From assembly GCA_030674185.1 (NCBI GenBank), contig CM060307.1, positions 63,689,153 to 63,753,152 of the forward strand: a stretch of DNA of 64,000 bases. The letters run 5' to 3'. The notes under the pieces were generated by a model. It was not told the origin of the DNA. It ran no database searches and was given only the letters and a program-made list of their open reading frames with translations. The stretch comes from Monoplex corrugatus. Taxonomy: Eukaryota > Mollusca > Gastropoda > Littorinimorpha > Ranellidae. Positions 9,813 through 22,128 of the stretch are shown here, one piece after another. Position 1 is the stretch's first letter, and each line of letters opens with the position of its first letter. A program made the translations under genes and the position numbers.

Positions 9813-12800
9813 GTAAGTAAATCTGGTGTGATTGTCATGTGAGTGTTATGTATCTTCAGATCTGCTCACATAGTCATTACAGCAGAGCTGAGACAGGTGA
9901 TATATAACAGCTCTTTTTGTCCTGTTATTAGATACAGGTGTAAACGTAAAGTAGGTTATGTAATTTGTAAATAAATTTATATACTGATGTACTATTATCA
10001 TGTATGGGCTGAATAAACAAATATCACTTTATTGGCCTACAAAAATGTAGGCTACTTTTAATGAAAGATAGGCCTAGCCTACAAAAAAGCCAAAATTTAT
10101 AAAGACTATAAATTAAGACAAGCCCAAGACTGCTGTGTTACACCATGATGTTAGCCTGTGTTCATGCTAGTGGCAGAGTTTATTCTGATAGACGTATTGA
10201 ATGTTACTAAAAGTGATACTTTCTGTGCTGTGTTTGTTGTTATAATAAACATTATGTGTCAACCTATCTAGGCAGTTTACTCCTTTGCATATTTCTGCTG
10301 AACAAAGACATCTTACAGCTTTTAGTTTAAGACGGGAATCAGTTAATCCTTTGTTTTTTGTAGCAAAACAAAATCGTCTTATAGCTTACAGTTTGAAAAT
10401 TAGAGATCTGTCTGAATCAACAAATGCAGTGTTAATAAAACACACAATAATTTGTTTATTTGTCGCTTTGTGTTTCCATTTTTGTGTGTGATCAGATACC
10501 GAAGCATGAAAACAGTTGTGTAAACATGACATTTTTTTTTGTTATTATCATGAAATGCTATCATTTGGATTTAATGATAGGTTTCTCTTGGTTTTGATCC
10601 TGTTCTGCTGTCATTTTGTTGTTTTGGCGTGTTTCACTTATATGATTATTGTAGAGTACATACTCTGTAATGCGTACTTATATGATTATTGTAGAGTACA
10701 TACTCTGTAATGCATACATCTGCAAGGCACTGGAAGTGACCATGAGTGGAAAATGTCTTGCTGATATATTAATGACAAAATAATTCTTTGGGGATAGAGG
10801 GGGGTTTGATTAAACAGAGGTGATCTCTGTGTACCAGAGTTTGTTGTTTGCCTCGGAGATAGTGCGAATGATTTGTCCTGATCTGAATATATAGGGGCCT
10901 ACATGTATGTATATGAAACAGTTGAAACTGTCTCCTTGAAAGGGGGATCCTGTAACTTTCTTTTCCTTTGATTTGAAACTGAAAGCTTAATAACTCATAA
11001 TTATGATTACACTCTCAATTATATTAGGTTAAGTTTCCTTAGACATTTACTATTCACACCTATGTCTTGTACCTCCACCAATAGTGTCCATTGGATTTCA
11101 ATTTTCATGTAATTGGTAAATGCACACATGTTCACATAGATTCAGAAAGGAAATCAAATGGAAATCAACCAGTAGACATCTAATGATAATTGTTATGGCA
11201 TTTGTTTAGTGCAAACAGTCTTTGTCAAAGCATGCTTGTTGTGCTTTACATAGCTATATACAGATTTGAAATAAAAGATGGGGGTGGGGTGGCTGAGCTT
11301 TTACCAAGCCCATGCATTCATGCGGTATAAACATAGTCATTTGGATATACTAGGGCAGGGTAAATATTAAAAATCACATGCAATCACATACATGAGTTTT
11401 TTAAATGTATTTCTCAAAAAAAGGTATTGTTACTGCTTTTATTAAACAAAATGGGAGGGGTGTGTGAAACTGAAAGAAGGTTTTAGTGCTGTGAACATTT
11501 CTCATGTTGGAATGAATACCTGTGTGCATTCCAATCACTCATGGACACTCAGGATGAGATGCTTTTCCTTGAGAAGGCTGAATCATTGTAGCAGTGTCTT
11601 CTTAAATTTTTGTTTGTTTGTTTTTTTTGTTGTTGTTTTTCTGCTTTTTATTGTTATAGTCTTTGATTGAGGGGTTCTGCAGCAGGGAGCAATTCCTCAA
11701 AGCTCAGTAACATACTGTTTTGTAATTGTCCATCTGAAAAGGGATATGCAGTTACATTGGCCGACTTCTCTCAGATGATGTTTCACAAAAAAGGAACTTT
11801 TCCACTTAAGGTCTCTTGATGTATATGTGGTGAAGTGTGAGTCATGAGGTCTAATGGGACATGTATTCCAACAATTCCTCTACCCATTTTTTTGACGGGT
11901 ACAGTAGTCGGGTGGTTAAATGTCAGATTACCAATCTGAAGATTTGTGTTCAGTTCACATACACATCTTTCCGCCTGATGGGTAAAGGATGGAGAGTTTT
12001 CCAGTCTCTCAGGTCAGTATGTATGCAGATTTGCCTGTGCCTAAACCCCCTTCATATAGACATTCAAAGTGTCAAAAGAGCATCTTAGAGATCTTGTAAG
12101 TCATGTCAGTGGCTGGCTTATGGAAACATGAAAGCATCCAGCATGCAAGCAGGGGCAATAAATGGATTTAAGCTAATGACTTCTAGTTCTACCATTTGCA
12201 AATAAAGAATACATAATGTATGTATATTGTCATCATCATGATGATCTTTTCATGGATTAGGCAAGAATAGTGAACATGACAAGTGAAATGTAAACCCATA
12301 TATGGAAATGCTGTCTTACACTTGTACACATATATTTTATAACTTTATACACATTCTTTAAAATTTACATTCCACTGTTTTTCAGGTTGTGTCTGAATAC
12401 TGTGGCAATGACAAATAGTAAGTCATTCATGACTGTATGTGTGCGTGTTTGAGTGTATGTGTCTCATGTACATGAAACACAGCATTATGCCAAATGATTT
12501 GATATTAACGATAATATGATGGCTATGTATCTGTTCATCTTAAAATCTCAATGCATATTTGATTGATTGATTGCTGTCTTTGCATGGTTAGTTTATTTTT
12601 TAAAAATAAATGTGTACTTACTGGTGTGTGTGCGCGCACGCGCGTGTGTGTGTATGTGTATGTGTGTGTGTGTGTGAGACTAATCTATAATGAAAATACA
12701 TGTGTTCATACCTACACTTCTTAAAGTGCAAGACATAAATGAAATCTTATTGTATCTAGTTGATATTAAGATATGCATGATCCACATTTAGTTAATGACA

Positions 12801-14661
12801 AGAGTCTGAAAAATGCAAGTGTGTCTGTGATGTTGACAACAATTTGTGTAAGATTGACTTGGAATGAAGACAAATTCTGTGACCTGTATGAAACATTTAT
12901 TTCTACTTGTTGTAAGTCTTGTTTATTACATGATTTTGGTGCTGCATTATAATTTTTATGTAAAACTAGAAGATAACAAAAAATTTATTGGATAAATTTT
13001 CAAAATTGTGTTTGTATGTATACTAGCTGCCAGTCCCCATACAAATGCTGTGCTAATTCGCTGGCCTGCTGCTATGACAATGACAGCAATGGATACACTC
13101 GTGGTTTTAAACTACATGTTTGGAACATGTGGTACTTCTGGTGAGTGTTTATCCTTCGTACATTGAACTTATTTTCCTCCTGTAAGGATGGCAAGGGTTC
13201 TTTCAATGTGATTATAAACAGTATCCTGTCTTCTGGAAAATCTATGCTAAAGTGTGCATTTTTGGCTCTAGGGAAATTTGATGTGCAGAAGCAATTTTAG
13301 GTAATTTAGGTCAGTTTTTGTTTATGTTTTAATGTCCTTAGTTGTGATTACATGTGTATCCAGCCTTGTTTTTTTTAAAAGCTCTTTGGTTTTCTTTTTT
13401 TTTTTTAATCCCCTGGTGATAAATTGGACAGAATGGTCAATGCCAAGGGCATATCCTCAGATTATGTGCATGAATGCATTGATATATATATGTGCACGTC
13501 TACAATACTGGAATAAGACCCGGGACATGAAGGTGAAAAATTAAAAGTAATTAAAAAAGCAAGCAAAACACATTTTTGAAGAGTTCAGACATACCTTTAA
13601 TAAACAGGAACAAAGTAAACAGAGTTCATTTAAAGACTTCACTAAAAATCAGCAAAATGTAGATCAAGTGACTGGTGTGATGTGCATTACATGGTTTCCA
13701 CATGGTACTGCTTTTTTAGATAAAATAACCAGGCTTCATGGAAAGGATGATACCATCAATACAGACACCTAAGGTCATGTGTCCAGTATTAAACTTTAAC
13801 AGAAGAACTTAACCATGTCCTGAATATAAACTTATGTATAGATGGAAACCGTAACCCACGCAACATTGGGGCTTAACAATTTTTCGCTGACAATAGTAGA
13901 GCTGTGATATGGAGGTATCTTGATTTATTTTAGACAACATATTAAAAGCTTTCTTTCTATGACAATGATGAGCATTTGGGCATAGCCATATTTATGTAAC
14001 TGGGAAATGTTGTGTGCATTACGTGGAATCCAAATGGGAAACCATTCTTGTATTCCATCGAGCAACATCAGAATAAATCACTGTTTTTACATTTAGGTGC
14101 TCTTGATGCATTAGACTGCTTTCAACATTGTTAGTTTTTGTTTGCAGGACTTAACGATATGCTGTATGCAATGACTTTGCTGCATTTTGAGCAATTTATT
14201 CAAATTGACTGGATTTTATAATTTCTTGGATTTCAGTGAATATTGAATTGTATTTGCTAGATGTCACAGAGTGATACATACAAGTGGAAATGCACTAATT
14301 CAGTTGATTCATCCTTTCACTTAATTCATTCTTTGAATTGGTCCATTCTGGGATTGCTGGAAGTCATAAGCATGAGGGGGGGGGGGGGGGGGACTAGTTC
14401 ATCAGTTCATGTTGAGATTCCATTTTTGGTTACATTTTCACAACTTGAGCTGTAAAGTCACTGCATTGGTGTACATTTAAACAGTAAAAATATGGTGCTT
14501 GCGTTGGTTAATGGTCGGTGGCTGCAAGAGACTCAGGTTGTCATTGGCCACCCAAGCAATGTCATCAACATCTGGAAAGCTGTCCACTTCTGTCTCGCAC
14601 AAATTTCACCAGCGTCGCACCACCTTCTGACTTCAGAACCTGGAAATCACAACACACACAA

Positions 14662-14738
<77 letters not shown>

Positions 14739-17700
14739 ACACACACACACCCCACACAACACACACACACCACAGAGACTCTGAATAAATGCTTTGATTA
14801 TTGTATAATGTGGAAAAGGTGAACTAAAAGTTTCAACATTAAGAAGTGTAAGCGACACTGTATTGATAGATCTTATGCCTATGTACATTTTTAAAACCTA
14901 CAGCAGGTGAATTTTTTTTTTTAACAAACTGTCCTATTGGACAAAATTATGACCATGGTACTGCCTTCAAAACAATGTATCCTTACCAGTCCATTGTAGA
15001 ATAATGACTAGCAACAATAATACTGATACTAATTTTTGTAATGATAATAGTAATGATAATAAGACAAGGAGTGAGAGTGGTTTCTCTGTAGCGCACAAAC
15101 AAGAAGTATAATCCAATCCGTTGTTTTAACAAGTAATCTTTTAATAGCCACTCAAAACTAAGGCATAAAAAGCACAATGTAGATCTGTATGCTGAGCCAG
15201 TTTCAGGTCAAAAATGTGCGTAAGGAGGAAGCACAACTGTCATCTCAATAGATCTGAATCACTTCCACTGTAACCAATAAACTTTTCTTTTGGCAAGGTA
15301 TTTAATATGGCTTTCCTTCTCCCTTAATTTGCAGTTGGAGTATTCATCTTCAAAGAAAGAATAGATCTAGATCTACAGTTCAGTGGCTGGGGAAAAAGAA
15401 ATAAAATACGTGAAGACTGTGAGGTGCATACCTTGAAACAAAATCTGCAACAATGTTTCCTCTCTGCAGTAACTCACCTCACAAGACTTTTAAAAGTTCT
15501 CAGTAGATTTCAACAGCTGTATGTCTTTAACTGGACCATGTAATTGGAATACCATAATCGTTTGCTTTCTGTCCAAAGACATCAATTTGTTGCGAAACGG
15601 AAATTGATAACAATGATTCAGCAAGTGTGCGTTGCCATGGAATCTAAAACCAGTGGCACTTAAAACTATTCCATGAAATTTCCTTTTTGCTGAGAGCGTT
15701 CCTTTCTGAAACACAAACAGTAGGGCTCACAATATTTTTATTAGTCACAACACACGCAGTAAAGCTTGTATAAACAAAAAGTGTCAACGAAAATGCTCCA
15801 TATAACGTTTATTCGTTACGTGCCTACAAGAGAAACGAGAAATTACAGCTTTCGTTTCTGCAGAATCCCGCGACTATGATTCGTTGTACACGTAACATCA
15901 TGAATGCATGCTGAGTTTTGCGAAATAAAAGAGACTTGCCTGTACACTGTAAACTTAAGAAAGTTTCCACATTTTCATGCACAGTTGAAATAGTATTGAA
16001 ACGTTTGTGCGTTACTACAGAAACAATCGAAAATGCTCACATTTGGTTTGCATTTAGAGAGAATCGATCATTATTTACTCTTTTACTGATTTTTATCCAG
16101 AAAATCTTATCTATTTTTAATAAACAATAAAAGCAAAATTGTATCCTTACCTCAGTTTGCTTGCAACACACACACACCAAACAGGAGATGCCGACACTTG
16201 TGGTGACGTCGAGCAAATGTGATGTGTGTTTCAAAGCGTCGGGTGGAGACGAATCAACCAATTTCCAGCTTGTGTTTGAGCATACATGGGCCATGTGCCG
16301 CTGCTTGTCACGTACACATTTTCTTTGTTCTCAAACACTTTAGATTCAGAGGATGGGGCCAAGATAATTGACTTTGATGATGAGCAAGAAGGATAGGTTG
16401 TGTGTGTTACACAAAACGTGCCACCGTCAGAGAAACTTGCATTCAGCTTCATATTTCAACGAACTGAACCGTGAGCAGGAAGAACGATCCCCAAAGATGC
16501 ATTTTGGAGTAATTTTGAATCAGTTGAAGCACAACTGTGTTGTGTGGGTGGAACGGAATGCAAGCGTTATCAGTGGAAACTAATGAAACGCACGATCACC
16601 GTATTTTTGGATGCACCAAAGCAACTTATTGCGTGAAGTTTTGCAATGGCTTATTGTGGGTGGGATTAATGTTTTATTTACTAGCAGGACACACACAATT
16701 CATTTGTGTGTTGCTTGTTCTGATTAAGTTACATTGTTGTACAAGTTTCAACCCAAGCCATGTCCCACTTTCTGGCGCCTTTTTTGTCACAACCACAGAC
16801 AAAATAAAAACAATAAAAAATCAGCAAACACAAATGGTGATGAACAATGTTTTATTTTGTTGAAGAAACATGTCGACAAACTGACTGAAATAAAAAAAAC
16901 TCCACCAACATATGCAAAAGCAGCTATAACTGAAGCTGAAGTGAGGGCCCTATCATTCTATTGGGTGATTCCAGTATTGTAGACGTGCACATATGCATCA
17001 GTGTTCTTTTTTTCCAGTGAGATATTATGTACATTTTCAAATGGTTATAGCCATGACATGGCTCTGCTTAGTCGGCTAGGATGTAAATGAAAATGACAAT
17101 AACAATAACTCTTCTTTTGGCAAGAAAGCAGTTTTTTTGTGTGTGCATTTGTTTGTTATTCAACTTTAGTTTTAAGGATGTTATCTGCTTTTAATGAGAT
17201 GTTATCATTTTTTTCTTCTGCTTTAGTGACATTGCCCCCACACCCCTTTATTTCATCTGCCCAACACTCCACCAAAAATTGTCTTATTTTGTAATGATAA
17301 AACTTACATTGTCCTCGAGTTGGTATTGTTTAAGGCCTTCGTTGGTGGTTATGTCACCAGAACCTCCTCTTCCTGTCCTTCTCTACATTATTCTGTATCT
17401 GTCTCTGTCTCTCTGTCTTTCTGTGAATTTTTCTTTCCCCGCTTCGTTCATTGTTTTGAAGACTTGATCTATATTTTTGCCATCCTTTCTATTCCCATAT
17501 GTCTCCAACCACTGATATTATCATAAATGTTTTGTAATTTTGATAGTTTATCATAAATGTTCATGTCATGTTAGCATCTCAAATTTGTTTTCATCCCAAT
17601 TAAAGTTGCCTATAACAATAACGTTTTAAGTAAAAGTAGTGTTATCTCTAAGGTCATTCATGTCAGGTGAGCATTTTGAGAGCCGGATATCTATTTCTGC

Positions 17701-20700
17701 CTCACTGCTTTACAATCCCCTTGCCAGAGCAGAGTCAGATACCCACTTACAGTTGGTTAAGTGGAGGTCTTATAAGTTAACGTAATATTTTTTAAGCTGT
17801 GCAGCTAGATTGATAAACAGGAGCTGTCTTTCGTCATACATGTTTATTTTATATTTTATTTTTCATTTCAGATACTACAATTTATATCATTTATATAACT
17901 GAAAATAACAAAAACTAAACTGAAAACGAATGTTTCCAGGCTAGTGGTCATCTTCATCTTGATGTCATGTTTCGGTGGCTGTGGGTACTACCGACGACGG
18001 CGTTTAGCTGCCTTGCAGCAGTCTACATCAACATCACCGTCTCCTCGCACAGTGTGTATGACACGCCAGAGACGTGCCATGCCTCCACCTGGCTTGTATG
18101 CATACACAGGGCCAGGGGCAGTGATTGGTTCTACTGTAGCTTTGCCTCCTCCGTACACAGAGGTGTGTGTGTGTGTGTGGTGTGTGTGTGTGTGTGTGTG
18201 TTGTGTGTTTGTGTTTGCATGTTCATTTGTTATTTCATTTAACATCTACTGACATAATGTGCTTTTAGATGTGTGCGTGTGTGTGTGTGCATGGTTGGTA
18301 TGGTTAGGTATAAAGGTTTGGGGATAGGGAGAGGGAGAATAAGCAAATTGTGTGTGTGTGTGAGTGCCTTCTTCGACTGATTTCATATCATTTGTTTTTA
18401 ATATTCAGACTTCAATTGATTTGGGGGGCACTGTTATATTGATATTGTTTACAAGGTTATCATCATGTATTGTTGTTCATGTGTGTGTGTTTGTGTATGC
18501 ATATGTGTGTTTGTGTGTCTGTGTGTGTGTAATTGGGAGTGGGTGTGATGTGACTTCACATATGTACACTCACAAAAGTACACACATATAAACATGCTCG
18601 ATTATTTTTGTGTACCTCTTGCACTCCACACTTTTGCAGAGCAGGAGAGATAAGGGTAATGCATACATTCAGTAATGTGGAAGTGTGTATGTGATCAAAA
18701 CAACATATTTTTATCACCAGGTAATGCAGCAGCCAAGCCTGTACCCCATGAATAAAGCGGAGTTACCTCCATACCCTGGGCCACCGGCCGATAAAGGTGA
18801 AGAACAGACTTTGAACATCTTGGTTTAATGACATTTGTTAACCCTTTGACTCCCAGAATTACTTGTACTTTTTATTGAAAAATATAACCAACATGACAAA
18901 AAGAGTCACAAAATGTAAATACTGTTCCAAAGTATGTGAACACAATCTTTTATTGAAGGAAAATGAATGGTGAGTACAATTATCATATTTTCAGTGTTGA
19001 CTTGCACAAGTTCATTTTCTTACATTTTCATTGTCTTCTTCTCCCATAGCTCTGTGAAGAGTCATTGTCACACCATTCCAAAGCTCTGTTCACCAGATTT
19101 CTCCAGTTGTGTGCGGTCTGCTGATGGTTTCTTTGTCTGTTCCGCAGTGTTGTCAGTCCCTCATTTTTTCCCTGGAGGATGATTTAGTAGGCCATTGGAT
19201 CTTGTTACATGTCAGCAGATCTTCATATGGTCCAGTGTGCTGCTTGATGGTTCAATGCACTTGTTTATTGGTGATATGATTGTTGTATGTGGTGTTTAGT
19301 ATCTTGCGATAAATGTCATTTCCATGGTTTGGATTCGTCTTTCCAAAACCATCGTGAAGATCGATGTCTCACATACATACAGGAATCTGGAATGTACCAG
19401 TGCACATAAGAGCCCGATCTTGTATTTCGTGGATATGTTCTTGTCCTCCCATACAAGTTTCAACCTGGACTATGCTATTGTTGTCTTTGCTGCCCTGAAG
19501 AGGATTTCTGGCTTTGATCCCTCATTGCTAATGGTGGGTCCCAGATAAGTGAATTGTTGACACTTCCTAGCTTCAGGCCATGGATAGCTATATCAATAGT
19601 GATGGTGGAGTTGTGACTGGCCATCAGTTTGGTCTTCTCTACACTGATTTCCATGCCATGTCTTGTCGATGTTTCATCTAGTCTCATTCCTGAAGCTGGT
19701 TCTTCCTCCAGCACTGACTGTGCTGATATGATCTTTATGTGCGTCAGTCATGCATTCCAGGAATATTTTAAAAACTGTGGGGAACAGAAGGCAGCCTATG
19801 GATTTCAACCAAAGCATGGAACCACGCTTCTGTAAGTACTGCACTGGATGCTTTAGAGTACAGTTGTTTAACAGTGTTGGTTGGCTTTTGCCTGACAGTT
19901 AATTTCTTCATTGTGGCTCTTAGTATCTCCCATTAGACTCTGTCAAGGGCATTTTTGAAGTCTGTGAAGATGTGGTAGTACTCCCTCCCTCTGTGTTGGA
20001 GGTGATTTTTGCAAAGGGTGCACAAGCTGGGGATGTGTTTAGTAGTAGTAATTTTGCCTTTGCTGAAGTGATAGTATGTACTTGCAATTGTAATCTGTTC
20101 AAAATGATTTTAAGCATTATTTTGATACCATGACTATCAGACAGTGCAGCAATTCTTGTAGTTTAGAAGATGTTCTTTTTTGGAAAAGATTACAATTAGT
20201 GATCGGATCCATGATGTAGGCTATTTGCATGTGTGCCAGATTAAGTTGCAGATGGCAGTTAGGATGTTAGTGCTGCCTCTCTGCCATGTTTCATGAATTT
20301 TGCAGAAATGTGGTCAATGCTTGCAGCTTTACCCTGATTCAGGGACTTCACAGCTGCTACAACCTGCTCATGAAATATATGGAAGTTATCTTTTCTTTAA
20401 TGAATCTTGCAAAGTAAGCAGACATGGATCCCCTTTGCGGTGTTTACTGTACAGTTCAGAGCAGTACTCTGTCCATCTTTTCATGATGTATGAGACAGTT
20501 GCTGTTCTTGTTCTGAATGCTGCTGACTCTACTTTGCGTTTGTTTGGTCAAATCTTCTATGATCTGAAAAACTGTCTTTGTGTCATTGTTGTCAAGGTTT
20601 TTTTTCACTATCTTCACATTGTTGTTTGATCCAGCTTTCCTCTGCATTTTTTATTCTTTGACCAATCCTCTTGTTACAGCACTTGATTTCTCCTTTTTCA

Positions 20701-21404
20701 GTTTTTGTGTTGCTGCTTTAAACTCCGTCTGGTGTCACATATCTCCAAGATATTACTTGTGATCCATGATTTGGCTTTCTGTCAGCTGATCCCTATGACC
20801 GCTGCTGCTGTTTCAGTCTTTAGTCATCACTTGGTTGAAATTATTTGTGAGGGCTTCAGTGTCTTCTTCAAGCAGTAATTATTTGCGAGAGCTTCAGTGT
20901 CTTCTTTGAGCAGTAGTAGTGAGGCGAGTTTTCTGCCTGTGGTCGCTTGGAATTGTTTGTTGATGTCAGGATCTTTCAGTTTATCAAGACTCGCGTTTTG
21001 TTTTAGCCCATGAATTTTTGTTTTAGCCCTGTAAGCAGATGACAACCTCTGACCTGCCCCTAATTTTGAAGCTAGAGGATCTAAATGTGGTAAGCGTGTT
21101 AAAACCAAGAATGTTGATCCTGCAAGATAAGATTTTCTATCACATAGAATTGATTGTATATTTTCTTTTTTTTAAAATCATATTTTCATTAATTTCAGGT
21201 CCCTCCTTGGGTCAGTCAGATGAAGTAAGCCCTCCACCTTATAGTGAAGTAGTCGTTCTCCCGTCACAGCCTACAGAGGGAATCAGCAGCTCTGTCCCTA
21301 TCGATCATGTGGCTGTTCCCATGGAATCAGTAAATCACAGTGAACACATCAGTGATAACACAGGCAGTGGGCATGGCTCTACTCAAGCTACTGGCTCCAG
21401 CTAA
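9744..21404 (+). CDS. WBP1/VOPP1-family PPxY membrane adaptor, six exons
   Basis: Joining 9744-9812, 12386-12417, 13027-13140, 17940-18162, 18721-18796 and 21199-21404 gives 720 nt (239 residues and a stop) with consistent phases and GT/AG junctions throughout. Residues 1-22 form a hydrophobic signal peptide. Residues 29-49 are a cysteine cluster (CGNDKYCQSPYKCCANSLACC) like the CPxxYxCC motif of WBP1/WBP1L/VOPP1. WYFW (69-72) leads into a single transmembrane helix to about 88, closed by RRRR. The cytoplasmic tail has three PPxY motifs at about 142-145, 162-165 and 184-187, which bind WW domains, for example of NEDD4-type ligases. In vertebrates such proteins sit in endo-lysosomal or Golgi membranes; this role is transferred by family. 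I cannot decide between WBP1L and VOPP1 orthology. Confidence 0.85.
10637..10716. repeat. 40-bp tandem duplication in intron 1
   Basis: Two adjacent near-identical 40-bp copies, each beginning cttatatgattattgtagag. Confidence 0.9.
11894..12168 (+). mobile_element. tRNA-headed SINE, copy 2
   Basis: It starts gacgggtacagtagtcgggtgg (A-box-like) with gtgttcagttc as a degenerate B box about 40 bases on. It shares the body blocks and the order of copy 1: gtcatgtcagtggctggctta, then a cagcatgcaagcagg end. It lies in intron 1, about 200 bp before exon 2. Confidence 0.78.
12386..12417 (+). CDS. WBP1/VOPP1-type gene, exon 2
   Basis: Acceptor ttttcag and donor gtaagt frame a 32-nt micro-exon encoding VVSEYCGNDK plus two bases of the next codon. 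It carries the first ectodomain cysteine. Confidence 0.8.
13027..13140 (+). CDS. WBP1/VOPP1-type gene, exon 3 (Cys-rich ectodomain)
   Basis: 114 nt from tactag|CTGCC to TTCTG|gtgagt. It encodes the cysteine cluster CQSPYKCCANSLACC and the juxtamembrane WNMWYF. Confidence 0.85.
14376..14392. repeat. G homopolymer
   Basis: About 17 consecutive G in intron 3. Length is likely unstable and error-prone. Confidence 0.9.
14660..14775. repeat. (CA)n microsatellite in intron 3
   Basis: An interrupted CA/AACA tract. Confidence 0.95.
17940..18162 (+). CDS. WBP1/VOPP1-type gene, exon 4 (transmembrane helix, first PPxY)
   Basis: 223 nt from tttccag|G. It encodes the transmembrane helix, the RRRR stop-transfer and the first PPPY motif. 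The donor is gtgtgt, the first bases of a (GT)n tract, so the splice site is embedded in a microsatellite. Confidence 0.85.
18163..18205. repeat. (GT)n microsatellite containing a splice donor
   Basis: An interrupted GT tract that begins at the first base of intron 4. More GT tracts follow at 18275-18290, 18350-18362 and 18480-18530. Confidence 0.9.
18721..18796 (+). CDS. WBP1/VOPP1-type gene, exon 5 (second PPxY)
   Basis: 76 nt from atcaccag|GTAATG to ATAAAG|gtgaag. It encodes VMQQPSLYPMNKAELPPYPG and the following PPADK. The LPPY motif lies here. Confidence 0.85.
19040..21080 (-). mobile_element. Decayed non-LTR retrotransposon in intron 5
   Basis: Minus-strand reading gives, from high to low coordinates, GLKQNASLDKLKDPDINKQF (about 20950), DLTKQTQSRVSSIQNKNSN (about 20540) and LDETSTRHGMEISVEKTKLM (about 19660). 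This is the linker, reverse-transcriptase and thumb order of non-LTR ORF2 proteins. The last block matches the element at 34925-35790, so they belong to one family. Many stops and frameshifts are present. The 5' edge comes within roughly 120 bp of exon 6. Confidence 0.7.
21199..21404 (+). CDS. WBP1/VOPP1-type gene, exon 6 (third PPxY and stop)
   Basis: Acceptor aatttcag, then GPSLGQSDEVSPPPYSEVVV, then a serine/threonine-rich tail ending TGSS and TAA. The PPPYSEV is typical of the family. Confidence 0.88.
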
Positions 21405-21589
21405 ACTCTGAAAGTAGTAGGGAGAAATGCTTTTCTTTTATTGATGTGGTTTTCATCTGCAGTATTCTCTTTGCTGCCAAAATTGTGTGCTGTTCCTTTG
21501 TCTGTCTCTCTTCCCAAACTGATTCTGAAGCAGCACTTTGTAATGAATGTATCATGAAATTTTGTGTTCCTTATCTCTCTCATTTCCTC

Positions 21590-21705
21590 ACCCCCCCCCC
21601 CCCCTTTTTTTTTTCTTTTTTACTCTCCCTCATTCTCTCTTTCTGTCTGTCTGTCTGTCTGTCTCTCTGTCTGTCTGTCTGTCTGTCTCTCTCTCCAATT
21701 GTTTA
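21590..21705. repeat. C run, T run and (TCTG)n tract
   Basis: A C homopolymer is followed by a T run and then two blocks of TCTG tetranucleotides. Confidence 0.9.
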
Positions 21706-21961
21706 AGAAAAAAGATTCGGATCAGCTGGAGGGCAGAGCATATGCGTCTTCATGGTTTTTTTGGGTTTTTTTTTTAGACTGGAGTGTCTGGTAAAACAAC
21801 GAGGAACAGTTCTTTTTCTGTTACTTGCAGTAAGCCTTTTGCATATTTGGTCATAAAATGTCTGGTCAGATAAGGAGTAATGTGTATTTAAATGATCCTT
21901 TAACCCGTGTAAAACATCTGCACAGATTTTCTGTCCCATTTTCCAGGAATTTTCATCAGCT

Positions 21962-22128
21962 GGATCTTTACTTTGGCAATTATTACATATATGTTTAAAT
22001 GAAATGGTCTACTGTTCTCATGGACATAATGTCTAGGGAATAGTTGGATCTTTACTTTGGCAATTGTTGCCATATATGTTTAAATGAAATGGGCTACTGT
22101 TCTCATGGACATAATGTCTAGGGAATAC
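21962..22128. repeat. 84-bp tandem duplication
   Basis: Two adjacent copies starting ggatctttactttggcaatt, differing at only a few positions, downstream of the stop codon. Confidence 0.9.

Noticed and set aside
14492..14788. Frames encoding His-Thr or Cys-Val repeats (also at 5170, 30243, 31008, 33895, 41131, 46740)
   Set aside because: Translations of CA/GT microsatellites.
16037..16460. Possible small gene on either strand within intron 3, including a minus-strand ACTGAG|gtaagg donor
   Set aside because: No partner exon, no domain, and overlapping frames on both strands without support.
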